In this document: in pieces, positions 26,947 to 35,750 of the stretch
Layout of the letters: each line of letters begins with the position of its first letter
Position numbering within the stretch: position 1 is the first letter of the stretch
From: RGIG5299 sp045588575
GTDB taxonomy: Bacteria > Bacillota > Clostridia > Oscillospirales > RGIG5299
Reading direction: 5' to 3'
NCBI GenBank assembly: GCA_045588575.1
Contig: JAZNEJ010000006.1
Location: forward strand, 1-64,000
Length of the DNA stretch: 64,000 nucleotides
Translations under genes and position numbers: made by a program
Notes under the pieces: model-generated
Told to the model about the DNA's origin: nothing
The model's database searches: none
Seen by the model: the letters and a program-made list of their open reading frames with translations, nothing else

Positions 26947-28008
26947 ATGGAAGGTATGCTTGAATGTATTAAATGTGGTAAAAAGAGAATTCAAAACAAT
27001 GAAGAAGCGTACGATGAAAACAAACGTTTAAAGTGTCAATATTGTGGGTTTGAGTATGCTCCTATTCTCAAAAATCAGAAAAATGTTTCCTTTGCATTCC
27101 CATTAACCGAATTAGAACAACTGATAATTGGAGCTGATTTTCTAACAATCAAAGCTTTGGAGCAGGCAGTTAATGCGGAAAATGCTGAAAACGAGAGAGC
27201 TAAAGTTGAGATTACCGATGAAGAATTGGAGGAAGCATTTGAGAAATCCAAACAACAAATCGTAACCGAGAAGAAAGCGAGTGCCTCCACTGTTCATGAA
27301 CCCAAACTACAAACGAAACATAAAGTGGTTTCTGAGAGAATAGATAATCATGCAGTTAGAGAACCAGAATCGAATTTGACTCGTGCGGTTGACGAAGCTC
27401 TTTCAAGAACCTATACAGTTCCGCAAACACCAAGAGGATATGAAGGTGAAGCAATTGAAAATGCTAAAAGTGAACTGAGACACAAGAGCGACTTTGGGAT
27501 TTCAATTGTTATGTTTATTTCGCTAATTGTGTTTGCGTTGGCAATATTTCTTGGCGTAACAATTTTGGCAGAACTAGACTACTCAGAAACAGTAAATAAG
27601 TATGTTTCAATGGTGATGCAGTATCTAAGCTTAGACAACATATATACTCTTATTTACATATTCGGCTCATTGAGTTTGATCTGTACCGCTTATTACTTTT
27701 CTAAAGTGCGATCTGGGAACTTTATGGGCTATCTGGGATTAACACTGTTATTTAGCGGTGGTGCATATTTGTTAATATTCATACTGCTTAATAATCCTTT
27801 AGAAATCATCTTAAACTTTATCGGTAATATTTTGTTACTTATCATTGGTGAAAGTCAGGATGTATTTAAAGAGGGAACCGGAATAACCACTTTTGTTATT
27901 ATTACCGGAATAAACTACATCATTTCACTTGTACTCAAGATGGTTCTCTTCTCTCAACAACGACAAATGAGAAGAAACTTAAGACAACTACGTAATCAAG
28001 TTCGATAG
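26947..28008 (+). CDS. Zinc-ribbon membrane protein
   Basis: This 353-residue protein has an N-terminal zinc ribbon (CIKCGK ... CQYCGFEY, about 7-34) alike in style to the preceding gene, a helical charged linker to about 180, then about four hydrophobic helices (about 183-325) and a basic tail. It lies directly upstream of the ECF sigma factor, where membrane anti-sigma factors are often encoded, and zinc-ribbon N-termini occur in such regulators. That role is a guess from position only. AAAGGGGGG precedes the ATG. Confidence 0.55.
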   Translation: MEGMLECIKCGKKRIQNNEEAYDENKRLKCQYCGFEYAPILKNQKNVSFAFPLTELEQLIIGADFLTIKALEQAVNAENAENERAKVEITDEELEEAFEKSKQQIVTEKKASASTVHEPKLQTKHKVVSERIDNHAVREPESNLTRAVDEALSRTYTVPQTPRGYEGEAIENAKSELRHKSDFGISIVMFISLIVFALAIFLGVTILAELDYSETVNKYVSMVMQYLSLDNIYTLIYIFGSLSLICTAYYFSKVRSGNFMGYLGLTLLFSGGAYLLIFILLNNPLEIILNFIGNILLLIIGESQDVFKEGTGITTFVIITGINYIISLVLKMVLFSQQRQMRRNLRQLRNQVR

Positions 28009-28031
28009 TATGAGAGAAAGAAGGGATATAT

Positions 28032-28559
28032 ATGATTTTAGAATTTGATAAGACTCGAAAGTTTGAAGAGTATTTTGACAAGCATTATTCTAGAGTGCTT
28101 AATTATGTAACAGGAAAGGTTGCAAACAGGGAAGATGCGGAAGATCTTGTAATGGATGCGTTTGCTACTTGTTACTTGAAATATGACACCTTTGATCCAA
28201 CCAAGGCTTCTTTCTCTACATGGCTCTCCGTTATCGTGAGTAACAAAATTAAGAACTACTATCGTGATAAGAAATATACGGAAGATATAGAAGATGCTGC
28301 GAATGATGTTGCAGTGGAAGAAGATATGGATAGCATAATATTCCTTGAAGAAATAAGAAATGAGCTTGCAAAAGCATTGGAGCTCCTACCGGAAACTCAA
28401 CGTAAGATAGTTATTCAAAAATACTTCTTAAATAAGAATGCGGTAGAAATAGCAGAAAGTTTAGGAATGTCCCACGTTAATGTGCGTGTTCAGTTAAATC
28501 GTGCTATAAATAAACTAAAACAGTATTTTGAAGATAAAAATATTAGATGGGAGTACTGA
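28032..28559 (+). CDS. ECF-type RNA polymerase sigma factor
   Basis: This 175-residue protein has region 2 at about residues 10-80 (FEEYFDKHYSRVLNYV, DAEDLVMDAFATCYLKY, FSTWLSVIVSNKI) and region 4 at about 115-168 (LPETQRKIVIQKYFLN, EIAESLGMSHVNVRVQLNRAINKLK), with no region 1 or 3: the ECF layout. It is followed one base later by the export adaptor gene, so it belongs to the peptide-export operon. It is the obvious reader of the three matching promoters at 34145, 34224 and 38949, which lie before the precursor genes. The -35 motif there has the AAC core seen in ECF promoters. The link is inferred. Confidence 0.9.
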   Translation: MILEFDKTRKFEEYFDKHYSRVLNYVTGKVANREDAEDLVMDAFATCYLKYDTFDPTKASFSTWLSVIVSNKIKNYYRDKKYTEDIEDAANDVAVEEDMDSIIFLEEIRNELAKALELLPETQRKIVIQKYFLNKNAVEIAESLGMSHVNVRVQLNRAINKLKQYFEDKNIRWEY

Positions 28560-28560
28560 C

Positions 28561-29397
28561 ATGGCTGGATTATTTAATAAAAAAACAATGGAAAAAATAT
28601 CGCGTCCCGATCAACTTGATAAAATGATTACGATAACATCTCCAATGTCTTGGCTTATGCTTATTGGCGTTGCGCTGATTATTGTCATTACTCTTGTCTG
28701 GTCGATATTTGGAACATTACCGACAACGCAAACAGTCAACGGTATTATTGTCCCAAAGGATAATGTAGGCATTATTTTCGCAGAACAGCATGGTACTGTT
28801 ATAAAAATTGAAAAGAAGGCGGGCGATGTTGTAGCTGTTGATGATGTTATCGCGACTATTAAGTTGTCCGACGGAACAGAACAGATAATTAAGGCCCAAG
28901 AAAAAGGGAAATTGAACAGTATCTTGGTAGAAGAAAACACGCCTGTCTATCCCGGTGCTGAGATTGCTCGTTTTACCCCTGAGATTGAAGGCGAGAACAT
29001 CGTAGTGTGTTATATCCCTGTCTCAAGCGCTCAACAAATGAAAGCAGGTATGAAGGTGTTGCTTTATCCGACATCTGTCGATACACAAAAAAATGGTCAT
29101 ATGGAAGCTACTGTAGTTGATATCGGAGATTATGCGGTGTCTACCAGTAATATGTGGTATATACTTGGAGCTGACAACTTGATGGCAGATATATTTTTGA
29201 GCGAAGGCCCCGTTGTGCAAATGACCTGTAAAATCAAAACAAGCAGTGATTCAAAAAACGGATTCTATTGGACAAATGAGAATGGGAACAACCTCACAGT
29301 CTCAAAAGGAACATTGGTTTCAGCAAAGGTTATAACTGACGAAAGTGCTCCGATATCTAAACTGTTTAACAACTTGAAAGAAAAGTTTGGCGGTTAA
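28561..29397 (+). CDS. HlyD-like adaptor of NHLM-type peptide export
   Basis: The start ATG 28561 follows the sigma-factor stop by one base, with GGGAG upstream. The 278-residue product has one membrane helix (about 30-53), then a membrane-fusion-protein core: biotinyl-lipoyl-like VIKIEKKAGDVVAVDDVIATI (about 87) and a beta-barrel end. It matches the NHLM bacteriocin-system secretion protein group in size and order with its two ABC partners. It would link the peptidase transporter to the outside. It is shorter than HlyD because no outer membrane has to be crossed in a Firmicute. Confidence 0.8.
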   Translation: MAGLFNKKTMEKISRPDQLDKMITITSPMSWLMLIGVALIIVITLVWSIFGTLPTTQTVNGIIVPKDNVGIIFAEQHGTVIKIEKKAGDVVAVDDVIATIKLSDGTEQIIKAQEKGKLNSILVEENTPVYPGAEIARFTPEIEGENIVVCYIPVSSAQQMKAGMKVLLYPTSVDTQKNGHMEATVVDIGDYAVSTSNMWYILGADNLMADIFLSEGPVVQMTCKIKTSSDSKNGFYWTNENGNNLTVSKGTLVSAKVITDESAPISKLFNNLKEKFGG

Positions 29398-29434
29398 CAC
29401 ACGAGCATTCGTTTAAAGTAGTGAGGGATGATAT

Positions 29435-31576
29435 ATGAGCAATTATGCAAAAACACCTACGGTGTTTCAAATGGAATTCACAGAATGCGGAGCTGCATCC
29501 TTGGCAATGATCTTCGCTTATTATGGTAAATATGTTCCTCTTGAGCAGATGAGGGTTGAAACCGGTATTTCTCGCGATGGATCGACAGCAAAGCATATTA
29601 AGAAAGCCGCAGAGAGATTTGGCTTTGAGGCACATGGTTATCGCAAGGAAACAAACAGTCTTAAGGAAATTAGTACTCCGTGTATTATACATTGGAATTT
29701 AGAGCATTTTGTAGTCTTTGAAGGATTCAAAGGAAAATATGCTTACATAAATGATCCTGCTGTCGGAAGACGAAAATTAACATATGAAGAATTGGATGAG
29801 TCATTTACTGGGATCGTTTTGACATTTAAGCCAACAAAAGCGTTTGTAAAAGGCAAAAAGCAAAAAACAACTACCGAATTTGTGAAAGACCGAATCAAGG
29901 GGCAGAAAACGACTATAATGCAGTTGCTCCTTGTTGGTATGTTATTAGTATTCCCTGGATTAGCCATCCCTGCTATTTCACAAGTGTTCATGGACGATGT
30001 TCTAATTGGCGGAAATACAGATTGGTTTATTAAGTTAATTCTGTTTTTTGCAGGCACTATAGTGTTGCAGGCTCTCCTGACTCTGTATAGAGATTTTGTT
30101 TTAGTGCGTTTGCAGAAAAAAATGGCGTTAGTTTCTACAAAGAAATTTTTGAATCAGATTTTCCACCTCCCAATTGTCTTTTTTGAACAAAGACATGTAA
30201 GCGATCTAACAAATAGAATTTCATACAATACAAAGGTGAGCGACTTTCTTGCCGGTGATCTAGCGGAAACTGTGCTTAATATCTTTGTTGTTGCATTTTA
30301 CCTCGTTCTCTTTGTTTTATATAGCCCGATATTGACGCTGATTGTAATAAGTACGGTGATACTGAATTGTATTATTTTAAAATTAGCATCATCAAAAATG
30401 TCCGAGTACTCAATAAAGTTGCAACAAGATATGTCTAAACTGGCTGGCTCTGTGAATGCCGGCGCAGAAATGGCTGATAGTATAAAAGCGGCAGGTGCTG
30501 AAACAGAATACACAAGTAGAATATTGGGTTATAATGCCCAGGCTATAAATATTGAGCAGCGTTTTTCAAAGTTTCAGACTATTGTTAATGCATTGCCAGA
30601 AACAATAAAAATGTTTGCGGATGTTCTCATACTCTTGGTTGGTGGTGCACTTGTAATTAAAGGCAATATGACTATTGGTATGCTAACAGCTTTTGTTGCT
30701 TTGTTTGGAGCATTTAATGAGCCCATCGATAAGCTTGTGAGCTTTGTGAGAAGCATTCAAACAACAAAAGCAGATATTGTCAGAGTAGAGGACATTACAA
30801 AATACAAGGCGGAAGAAAAACCGCAAGGTATTGTTGAACGTAAGATGCACACTAAACTGGAAGGAACGGTTGATGTCAAGAATCTTCGCTTTGGATATAA
30901 TCGTTTACAAGAACCTATTGTTTCCGATGTCAGTTTTAAGGTCGAGTGTGGCACATCTGTTGCATTAGTCGGTGGTTCGGGATGCGGAAAGTCAACTATT
31001 TCAAAACTTATTAGTGGTCTATACCGCCCTTGGAACGGAGAAGTGTTATTTGATGGTATCCAGTCTGATGAGATACCTAAAAATATATTAAACGCGAGCA
31101 TAACTACAGTAAGCCAGGAGATCACTTTGTTTTCCGGAAGTGTTAGAGATAACTTGACGATGTGGAATAGCAATATATCTGAATCTGATATGATTGCTGC
31201 TGCTAAAGATGCATGTATTCATAATGACATCACCAAAAAGCCAGGTGGATATGATTATATGCTTTCTGAAAACGGCTTGAATTTCTCCGGTGGACAGCGA
31301 CAGCGTCTTGAAATTGCTAGGGCGCTAGCTACGAATCCTAGCATCTTAATTATGGATGAGGCAACCAGTGCCTTAGATCCTATTGTTGAAAAGCGCATTA
31401 TTGATAACATAAAAAAGCGCGGATGTACGTGTATCATGGTTGCTCATCGTTTTAGTACGATAAGAGATTGTAACCAAATACTAGTTATTGATAATGGAAC
31501 AATTGTACAACAGGGAACCAACGATGAATTGATCAATGTTGAAGGTCCTTATCGTGAACTGGTAAATAATCTATAA
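29435..31576 (+). CDS. NHLM-type ABC transporter with C39 peptidase domain
   Basis: This 713-residue protein has an N-terminal C39 peptidase with Gln12, catalytic Cys18 in TECGAAS, His91 in NLEHFVVFEG and Asp107 in INDPAVG. It continues with about six membrane helices (160-430) and an ATPase with Walker A GGSGCGKST (about 512), signature SGGQRQR (about 617) and Walker B ILIMDEATSALD (about 637). It cuts leaders after double glycine while exporting the peptide. The Nif11-like precursors encoded at 34,299, 34,637 and 39,013 carry such sites. It is complete and appears functional. Confidence 0.93.
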   Translation: MSNYAKTPTVFQMEFTECGAASLAMIFAYYGKYVPLEQMRVETGISRDGSTAKHIKKAAERFGFEAHGYRKETNSLKEISTPCIIHWNLEHFVVFEGFKGKYAYINDPAVGRRKLTYEELDESFTGIVLTFKPTKAFVKGKKQKTTTEFVKDRIKGQKTTIMQLLLVGMLLVFPGLAIPAISQVFMDDVLIGGNTDWFIKLILFFAGTIVLQALLTLYRDFVLVRLQKKMALVSTKKFLNQIFHLPIVFFEQRHVSDLTNRISYNTKVSDFLAGDLAETVLNIFVVAFYLVLFVLYSPILTLIVISTVILNCIILKLASSKMSEYSIKLQQDMSKLAGSVNAGAEMADSIKAAGAETEYTSRILGYNAQAINIEQRFSKFQTIVNALPETIKMFADVLILLVGGALVIKGNMTIGMLTAFVALFGAFNEPIDKLVSFVRSIQTTKADIVRVEDITKYKAEEKPQGIVERKMHTKLEGTVDVKNLRFGYNRLQEPIVSDVSFKVECGTSVALVGGSGCGKSTISKLISGLYRPWNGEVLFDGIQSDEIPKNILNASITTVSQEITLFSGSVRDNLTMWNSNISESDMIAAAKDACIHNDITKKPGGYDYMLSENGLNFSGGQRQRLEIARALATNPSILIMDEATSALDPIVEKRIIDNIKKRGCTCIMVAHRFSTIRDCNQILVIDNGTIVQQGTNDELINVEGPYRELVNNL

Positions 31577-31590
31577 GGAAGGAGTTGAAT

Positions 31591-34137
31591 GTGAGTATGA
31601 ATAAAACGATTTCTCTTAAGGGCGGAGAGACGTATATTACAGATAATCCTTCAGATGCTTTCCGTGTTATACAAGGTTCTGTAATGCTTTTTATCGTGCC
31701 TATCAGAAAAGGTGTAATCGGAAGAAAGTCTTTTTTGTGTGAAGCTAACGTTAACGATATGTTTCCTAGCTTTTATCATAGGGATCTAGATTACTCGTAT
31801 TGGCGTTTTTGCCTTTCTGTAATTGATAACGCAACGATCGAAATTATCGAAAACGGGACGACTCCTGGTTTGAAAAATGAGTTTGCTACCGCGATTAATG
31901 TTCGGAATTACAGACGCGAAGGATATGAGGGCGGGTTAGTTGAACACTATCGTCATAACCTGGTAATTGAGGATGCATTTATAAAGAGAACTTTAAATAC
32001 TACAAGGGAAGTATCTGATAAGACAAACTCGTTGATATATAATGCGTGTTCTAAAAATAGCATTGCGGCGGATTTTGAAAAATCTGATTCGGATATATAT
32101 AATACTGTCGCATTGTTGTGTAGGAAGAACGGCATAAGTGTTGCTACATATGAGAAGATGAAATCTACTTGTGGGAAGAATATTTCGCTAGCAGATATTG
32201 CTCGTGTTTCGCGTTTTTCCTATAGAGAAGTATTTCTTTTCGAAGGATGGCATCATTCTGATAACGGATACATTATAGCGTATGACGAGATAAATAATCC
32301 TTATATATGTATTCCCAACAAAAATAAATCGTATGTGTTATACGACTGCAAGAATGACACTTGTGTGCCAATAACTGATCAAGTTGAGAAGACATTGTCT
32401 CGAAAGGCACATATGGTTTACAAGCCATTTCCAAGTACCCGCATAAATGCCAAGGATGTAGCTAAGTTCAGTATATCGTCAATATCGAAGAGAGATGTTG
32501 TTCTTCTTGTGATACTGACAGTTATAACATCGTTGATAGGTTTGCTAACTCCGACTATAACCCAAAATATATATGATGAGTATATTCCAATGGGAGCCAC
32601 AGACATATTGTTCCAGCTTGGTGGATTGATGGCTTCATTTATGGTAGCTAACATATTATTCTCAGTTGTGAAAAATGTTGTGACTTTAAGAATCACAAGC
32701 AAGATGTCATATAGTGTTCAGGGTGCTGTGTATGATCGTTTGCTAAATTTACCCGTTAGTGTGCTAAAGAAAAACGATTCAGCTGTTTTAAGGCAACATG
32801 CAATGGGTGCATCAAATATTGTTAACACGATATCTTCAAATATCATTTTGTTCAGTGTTGCAGTTGTTTTTCTCTTGCTATTTGGAATAAGAATGGCGAG
32901 CTTTTCATGGAAACTGACCTTAATTTCAATTCTTATGATTGCCATCGTTATTCTGCTATATGTTTTGATTTCGGTAAGGTCATTGAAGCACAAAGTCGAA
33001 CTTGTTGATTTGGGCGAAGAAACAGAATCGAAATTAACACAGTACTTTAGCGGAATAGATAAGATCCGTATTGCCGGAGTTGAAGAGAGAGCCACCTATG
33101 AATATTTGAAGCCTTACGTCAAACTGAGAAATATTGAGGCAAAAAAGAACAGAATTGACGGCATAGGAACAGCGTTGCTTTTATTCTCTGAAAGTTTGTT
33201 TCTCATAGTGCTATACTATGCTATCATTAATGGGAATTTAGATATTACTTTAGGTTCTTTTATAGCTTTTAATAGTGCGTTTGGTTCATTTTCAACTTAT
33301 GCAATAAAATCGGCCCAATGCCTGTTGGCTGTTAAACATGAAAAGCCTAATTGGGAAAAATTGCATTCATTTTTGAAAGAAGAACCTGAATATTCTGAGG
33401 CTGCGGAATTGCCTGGTGAGATTAGTGGAAATATTGAAGTAAATAACGTTTCATTTTCTTATTCCAAGGACGAAGCAAATGTCTTTGAAGGTCTTAACAT
33501 GACAATTAATCCCGGCGAATATGTTGCGATTGTCGGCCCTTCTGGGTGTGGTAAAAGCACACTACTTAAATTGTTGTTGGGATTTGAGAAACCTACAGCG
33601 GGAAAGATCTTTTATGACAATAAAGATATCGATAATATTGATAAGAAGGAACTTCGAAAGAAGATGGGCGTTGTACTACAAAACGGCTCACTCATATCCG
33701 GAACATCAATATTAGACAACATAACGTTAACTTTACCGAATGCAAAACTAGACGACGTTCAGAATGTAGTGAAGCTTGTGGGGTTGGAAAAAGATATTAA
33801 CGCTCTGCCTATGAACCTAAGAACCATGGCAGATGGTTTGTCAGGTGGTCAGCGTCAAAGAATACTGATTGCACAAGCATTAATATCAAAACCTAAGATT
33901 GTTTTCTTCGATGAGGCTACTAGTGCACTCGATAATATTAGTCAACGTATTGTGTGTGAGGCTCTTGAAAAAATTGATTCTACTCGAATTGTGATTGCAC
34001 ATAGATTAAGTACGATTATCAATTGCGATAGAATTATTGTTCTCGATGGTGGAAAGATTGTTGAAGAGGGAACTTATGATGAATTAATGAAACACAAGGG
34101 CACTTTCTATAATCTTGCAAGTCGACAAAAATCTTGA
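31591..34137 (+). CDS. NHLM-type second ABC transporter (ATP-binding/permease)
   Basis: The start GTG 31591 is chosen because GGAAGGAG ends 6 bases upstream; the TTG at 31585 would be too close to it. The 848-residue product has a soluble N-terminal part of about 300 residues, as expected for the NHLM ATP-binding partner, then membrane helices (about 305-560) and an ATPase with GPSGCGKST (about 648), LSGGQRQR (about 749) and VFFDEATSALD (about 769). It has no C39 peptidase. It probably forms a pair with the preceding transporter. The operon ends here, 8 bases before the first ECF-type promoter. Confidence 0.9.
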   Translation: MSMNKTISLKGGETYITDNPSDAFRVIQGSVMLFIVPIRKGVIGRKSFLCEANVNDMFPSFYHRDLDYSYWRFCLSVIDNATIEIIENGTTPGLKNEFATAINVRNYRREGYEGGLVEHYRHNLVIEDAFIKRTLNTTREVSDKTNSLIYNACSKNSIAADFEKSDSDIYNTVALLCRKNGISVATYEKMKSTCGKNISLADIARVSRFSYREVFLFEGWHHSDNGYIIAYDEINNPYICIPNKNKSYVLYDCKNDTCVPITDQVEKTLSRKAHMVYKPFPSTRINAKDVAKFSISSISKRDVVLLVILTVITSLIGLLTPTITQNIYDEYIPMGATDILFQLGGLMASFMVANILFSVVKNVVTLRITSKMSYSVQGAVYDRLLNLPVSVLKKNDSAVLRQHAMGASNIVNTISSNIILFSVAVVFLLLFGIRMASFSWKLTLISILMIAIVILLYVLISVRSLKHKVELVDLGEETESKLTQYFSGIDKIRIAGVEERATYEYLKPYVKLRNIEAKKNRIDGIGTALLLFSESLFLIVLYYAIINGNLDITLGSFIAFNSAFGSFSTYAIKSAQCLLAVKHEKPNWEKLHSFLKEEPEYSEAAELPGEISGNIEVNNVSFSYSKDEANVFEGLNMTINPGEYVAIVGPSGCGKSTLLKLLLGFEKPTAGKIFYDNKDIDNIDKKELRKKMGVVLQNGSLISGTSILDNITLTLPNAKLDDVQNVVKLVGLEKDINALPMNLRTMADGLSGGQRQRILIAQALISKPKIVFFDEATSALDNISQRIVCEALEKIDSTRIVIAHRLSTIINCDRIIVLDGGKIVEEGTYDELMKHKGTFYNLASRQKS

Positions 34138-34144
34138 AAATGTG

Positions 34145-34173
34145 TGTAACACTTTAAGCCGCTGTGTGTATAA
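34145..34173 (+). promoter_or_regulatory. ECF-type promoter copy 1
   Basis: TGTAACACTTT (34145-34155), 10 bases, then GTGTATAA (34166-34173), followed by TCAAATGAA. The same two boxes with the same spacing recur at 34224 and 38949. The -35 box (AAC core followed by TTT) and the -10 (GTATAA) are typical in form of ECF promoters. It begins 8 bases after the transporter stop. Confidence 0.75.
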
Positions 34174-34223
34174 TCAAATGAAAGGCAAAACACAAACTGT
34201 TGAAAAAGAAAAATATAAAAAGC

Positions 34224-34252
34224 TGTAACACTTTTCGCAGTTAAGTGTATAA
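34224..34252 (+). promoter_or_regulatory. ECF-type promoter copy 2
   Basis: TGTAACACTTT (34224-34234), 10 bases, then GTGTATAA (34245-34252), followed by GTAAATGAA. It lies 79 bases downstream of copy 1 and about 45 bases before the precursor-1 ATG, so it is the closest promoter for precursors 1 and 2. Two promoters in tandem may raise or stagger expression. Confidence 0.8.
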
Positions 34253-34298
34253 GTAAATGAACAACGAAAGTTCAAATAAAAAAAGGAGTATGATAATC

Positions 34299-34610
34299 AT
34301 GACAGATCAGGAAAAGAAAGCTAAATTTGAGGAACTCAAGCAGAATGCGGAATTTGGCCAGAAGCTTGAGGCGGCAGAGTCACCGGAAGCAATTGTTGCA
34401 TTGCTTGCTGCGGAGGGTGTAACGGTAGACCCCGCAGATGCACAGAAGGTATACGACTTTCTTCGCGATCCCGGCGAACTCACAGACGAGATGCTCGATA
34501 TGGTATCTGGCGGATTCTCCATTGGACTTACCGTTGGTGCGTGCTGTGCACTTTATGGTTTGATTTACGGAACTGCATACGGTATCTGGCGCGCTTATAA
34601 CAAGAAGTAA
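34299..34610 (+). CDS. Nif11-like-leader peptide precursor 1
   Basis: The start ATG 34299 is set by AAAAGGAG 10 bases upstream and by comparison with the near-identical gene at 39013. The 103-residue precursor has a Nif11-like leader (AAESPEAIVALLAAEGV near 28-44) ending in MVSGG at residue 72. The predicted 31-residue core begins FSIGLTVGACC and ends AYNKK, with two adjacent Cys, three GxxxG motifs and a basic tail. It looks like one half of a two-peptide bacteriocin, or a radical-SAM-modified peptide using the CC pair. It is exported by the NHLM transporter in this operon; activity is not known. Confidence 0.85.
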   Translation: MTDQEKKAKFEELKQNAEFGQKLEAAESPEAIVALLAAEGVTVDPADAQKVYDFLRDPGELTDEMLDMVSGGFSIGLTVGACCALYGLIYGTAYGIWRAYNKK

Positions 34611-34636
34611 AAAAATTTGAAAAGGGGAAATCAATT

Positions 34637-34960
34637 ATGCTTACACAGGAAAAAATCAACGTCTTAAAACCTCTTCTTGCAGACCCTGCTTTTGACGCAG
34701 AAATCAAGAATGCATCTACTTATGAAGATTTCAGAAAAATCTTCGCAAGCCGTGGCGTGGAAATTACGGAGGAAGAACTGAACGAGCTTGCAGATTCCCT
34801 TCCTAGCCAGACAGAGCAGGAACTTGATGACGAGGATCTTGACAAGGTTGCCGGCGGTGGAATTGCGGCGGGACTTCTAATCATTGCTGGTGGCATCACC
34901 ATTGGCATCGGCGCATTTGGAGCACTCGTAAATTACGCCAACAAGCGCTGGGGCAGATAA
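34637..34960 (+). CDS. Nif11-like-leader peptide precursor 2
   Basis: This 107-residue precursor begins 26 bases after precursor 1 with a GAAAAGGGG site. Its leader is related in style (YEDFRKIFASRGVEITEEELNEL) and ends KVAGG at residue 74. The 33-residue core starts GIAAGLLIIAGGITIG and ends YANKRWGR. It has no Cys, has GxxxG at core positions 1-5 and 12-16, and is very hydrophobic with a basic end. It is probably the partner of precursor 1: adjacent GxxxG peptides are the hallmark of class IIb two-peptide bacteriocins. The absence of Cys rules out thioether linkage in this peptide. Confidence 0.85.
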   Translation: MLTQEKINVLKPLLADPAFDAEIKNASTYEDFRKIFASRGVEITEEELNELADSLPSQTEQELDDEDLDKVAGGGIAAGLLIIAGGITIGIGAFGALVNYANKRWGR

Positions 34961-35017
34961 TCAATCATAAAGCTTGCGATCGTGCTGTACTAATGACTGG
35001 ATAGTCGCAAAGAAGCA

Positions 35018-35055
35018 AGTGGCGATCTGCATTATGTAGGTCGCCACTAATTTTT
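35018..35055 (+). terminator. Rho-independent terminator after the precursor pair
   Basis: AGTGGCGATCT (35018-35028) pairs with AGGTCGCCACT (35038-35048) with one G-T wobble, over a 9-base loop, then AATTTTT. It ends the short transcript made from the two ECF-type promoters, so the two precursors can be expressed as a separate unit. Confidence 0.8.
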
Positions 35056-35076
35056 AATATCAGTAGGTGAGTAGAT

Positions 35077-35283
35077 ATGGATAAAAACATCGATATGGAA
35101 AAGATTCTTAATAAAGTTGCAAAAACGAATATAGCGGGCCATGACGATGCGCTTGGCAAAATGATTTCTAAAGAAGAACAAGAAGAGGAATTATCAGATT
35201 TAGAATTAGATCTTGTGGCTGCTGCCGGATCGTCGCAGCAAGGTAAGTTTGCAAAATTGCTTGACGAGTTAAAAAAGAAATAA
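35077..35283 (+). CDS. Short leader-like peptide with degenerate cleavage site
   Basis: This 68-residue, acidic then basic peptide has an ELSDLELDLVAAAGSS segment (residues 39-54) that reads like the end of a double-glycine leader (LSD-ELD-V-A-G-G) in which the GG became AG. What follows is 19 residues, Lys-rich (KFAKLLDELKKK) and unlike the other cores. It might be a decayed precursor, an immunity peptide, or an unrelated small helical protein. The site is AGGTGA, weaker than that of the precursors. Too small for firm assignment. Confidence 0.5.
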   Translation: MDKNIDMEKILNKVAKTNIAGHDDALGKMISKEEQEEELSDLELDLVAAAGSSQQGKFAKLLDELKKK

Positions 35284-35298
35284 TGGTGGTGTTGCAGA

Positions 35299-35670
35299 AT
35301 GAATATTCGTAGGATGAACAACGGAATATTGGAAATATATGATGAATCGGAAAACTTTATTTTTTCGATATCTGAAACAATCAAGCCCAAAGAGGCGGCG
35401 AGTTTTAGCTTCAAAGGTGAGTTGAGAAAAGATGTCACCTTCGAATTTGAAGATGAGATAATGATGGCAATGTGTATGTGCAAGAAAATCGAAATTGACT
35501 TGGCGGATGTCACATACATTTCGAGTGACGCAATGATGTCTCTCAACAAGATTAAAAGTACAGCGGATTCAAAGAATATCTCAGTGGTCTTAAAGCGCGT
35601 ATCAAAAGCTGTACTTGATGAATTGGACGAAACCGGAGTATCGGATTTGTTTGAGATTATAGAAAAGTAA
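35299..35670 (+). CDS. STAS-domain-like protein
   Basis: This 123-residue protein resembles the STAS/anti-sigma-factor-antagonist fold: a KIEIDLADVTYISSDAMMSLNKI strand-loop-helix (65-87, equivalent to the phosphorylatable-Ser loop of SpoIIAA), then ISVVLKRVSKAVLDELDETGV. The Ser pair in YISSDAM sits where the regulated Ser lies. It could regulate the ECF sigma factor, but STAS proteins usually act through SpoIIAB-type kinases, and none is visible. It begins 15 bases after the short leader-like peptide. Confidence 0.6.
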   Translation: MNIRRMNNGILEIYDESENFIFSISETIKPKEAASFSFKGELRKDVTFEFEDEIMMAMCMCKKIEIDLADVTYISSDAMMSLNKIKSTADSKNISVVLKRVSKAVLDELDETGVSDLFEIIEK

Positions 35671-35750
35671 TTTCTAATAAATTTGGTGAATCTTCGTTAT
35701 TATATTATGGGACAAGATAGCAGCTTGTCTGACGGTAGAGGTGTGTTTAA

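Noticed and set aside
35683..35708. Promoter before the TIR gene (TTGGTG with TATTAT)
   Set aside because: The spacing is only about 14 bases and both boxes are weak, so it was not listed.
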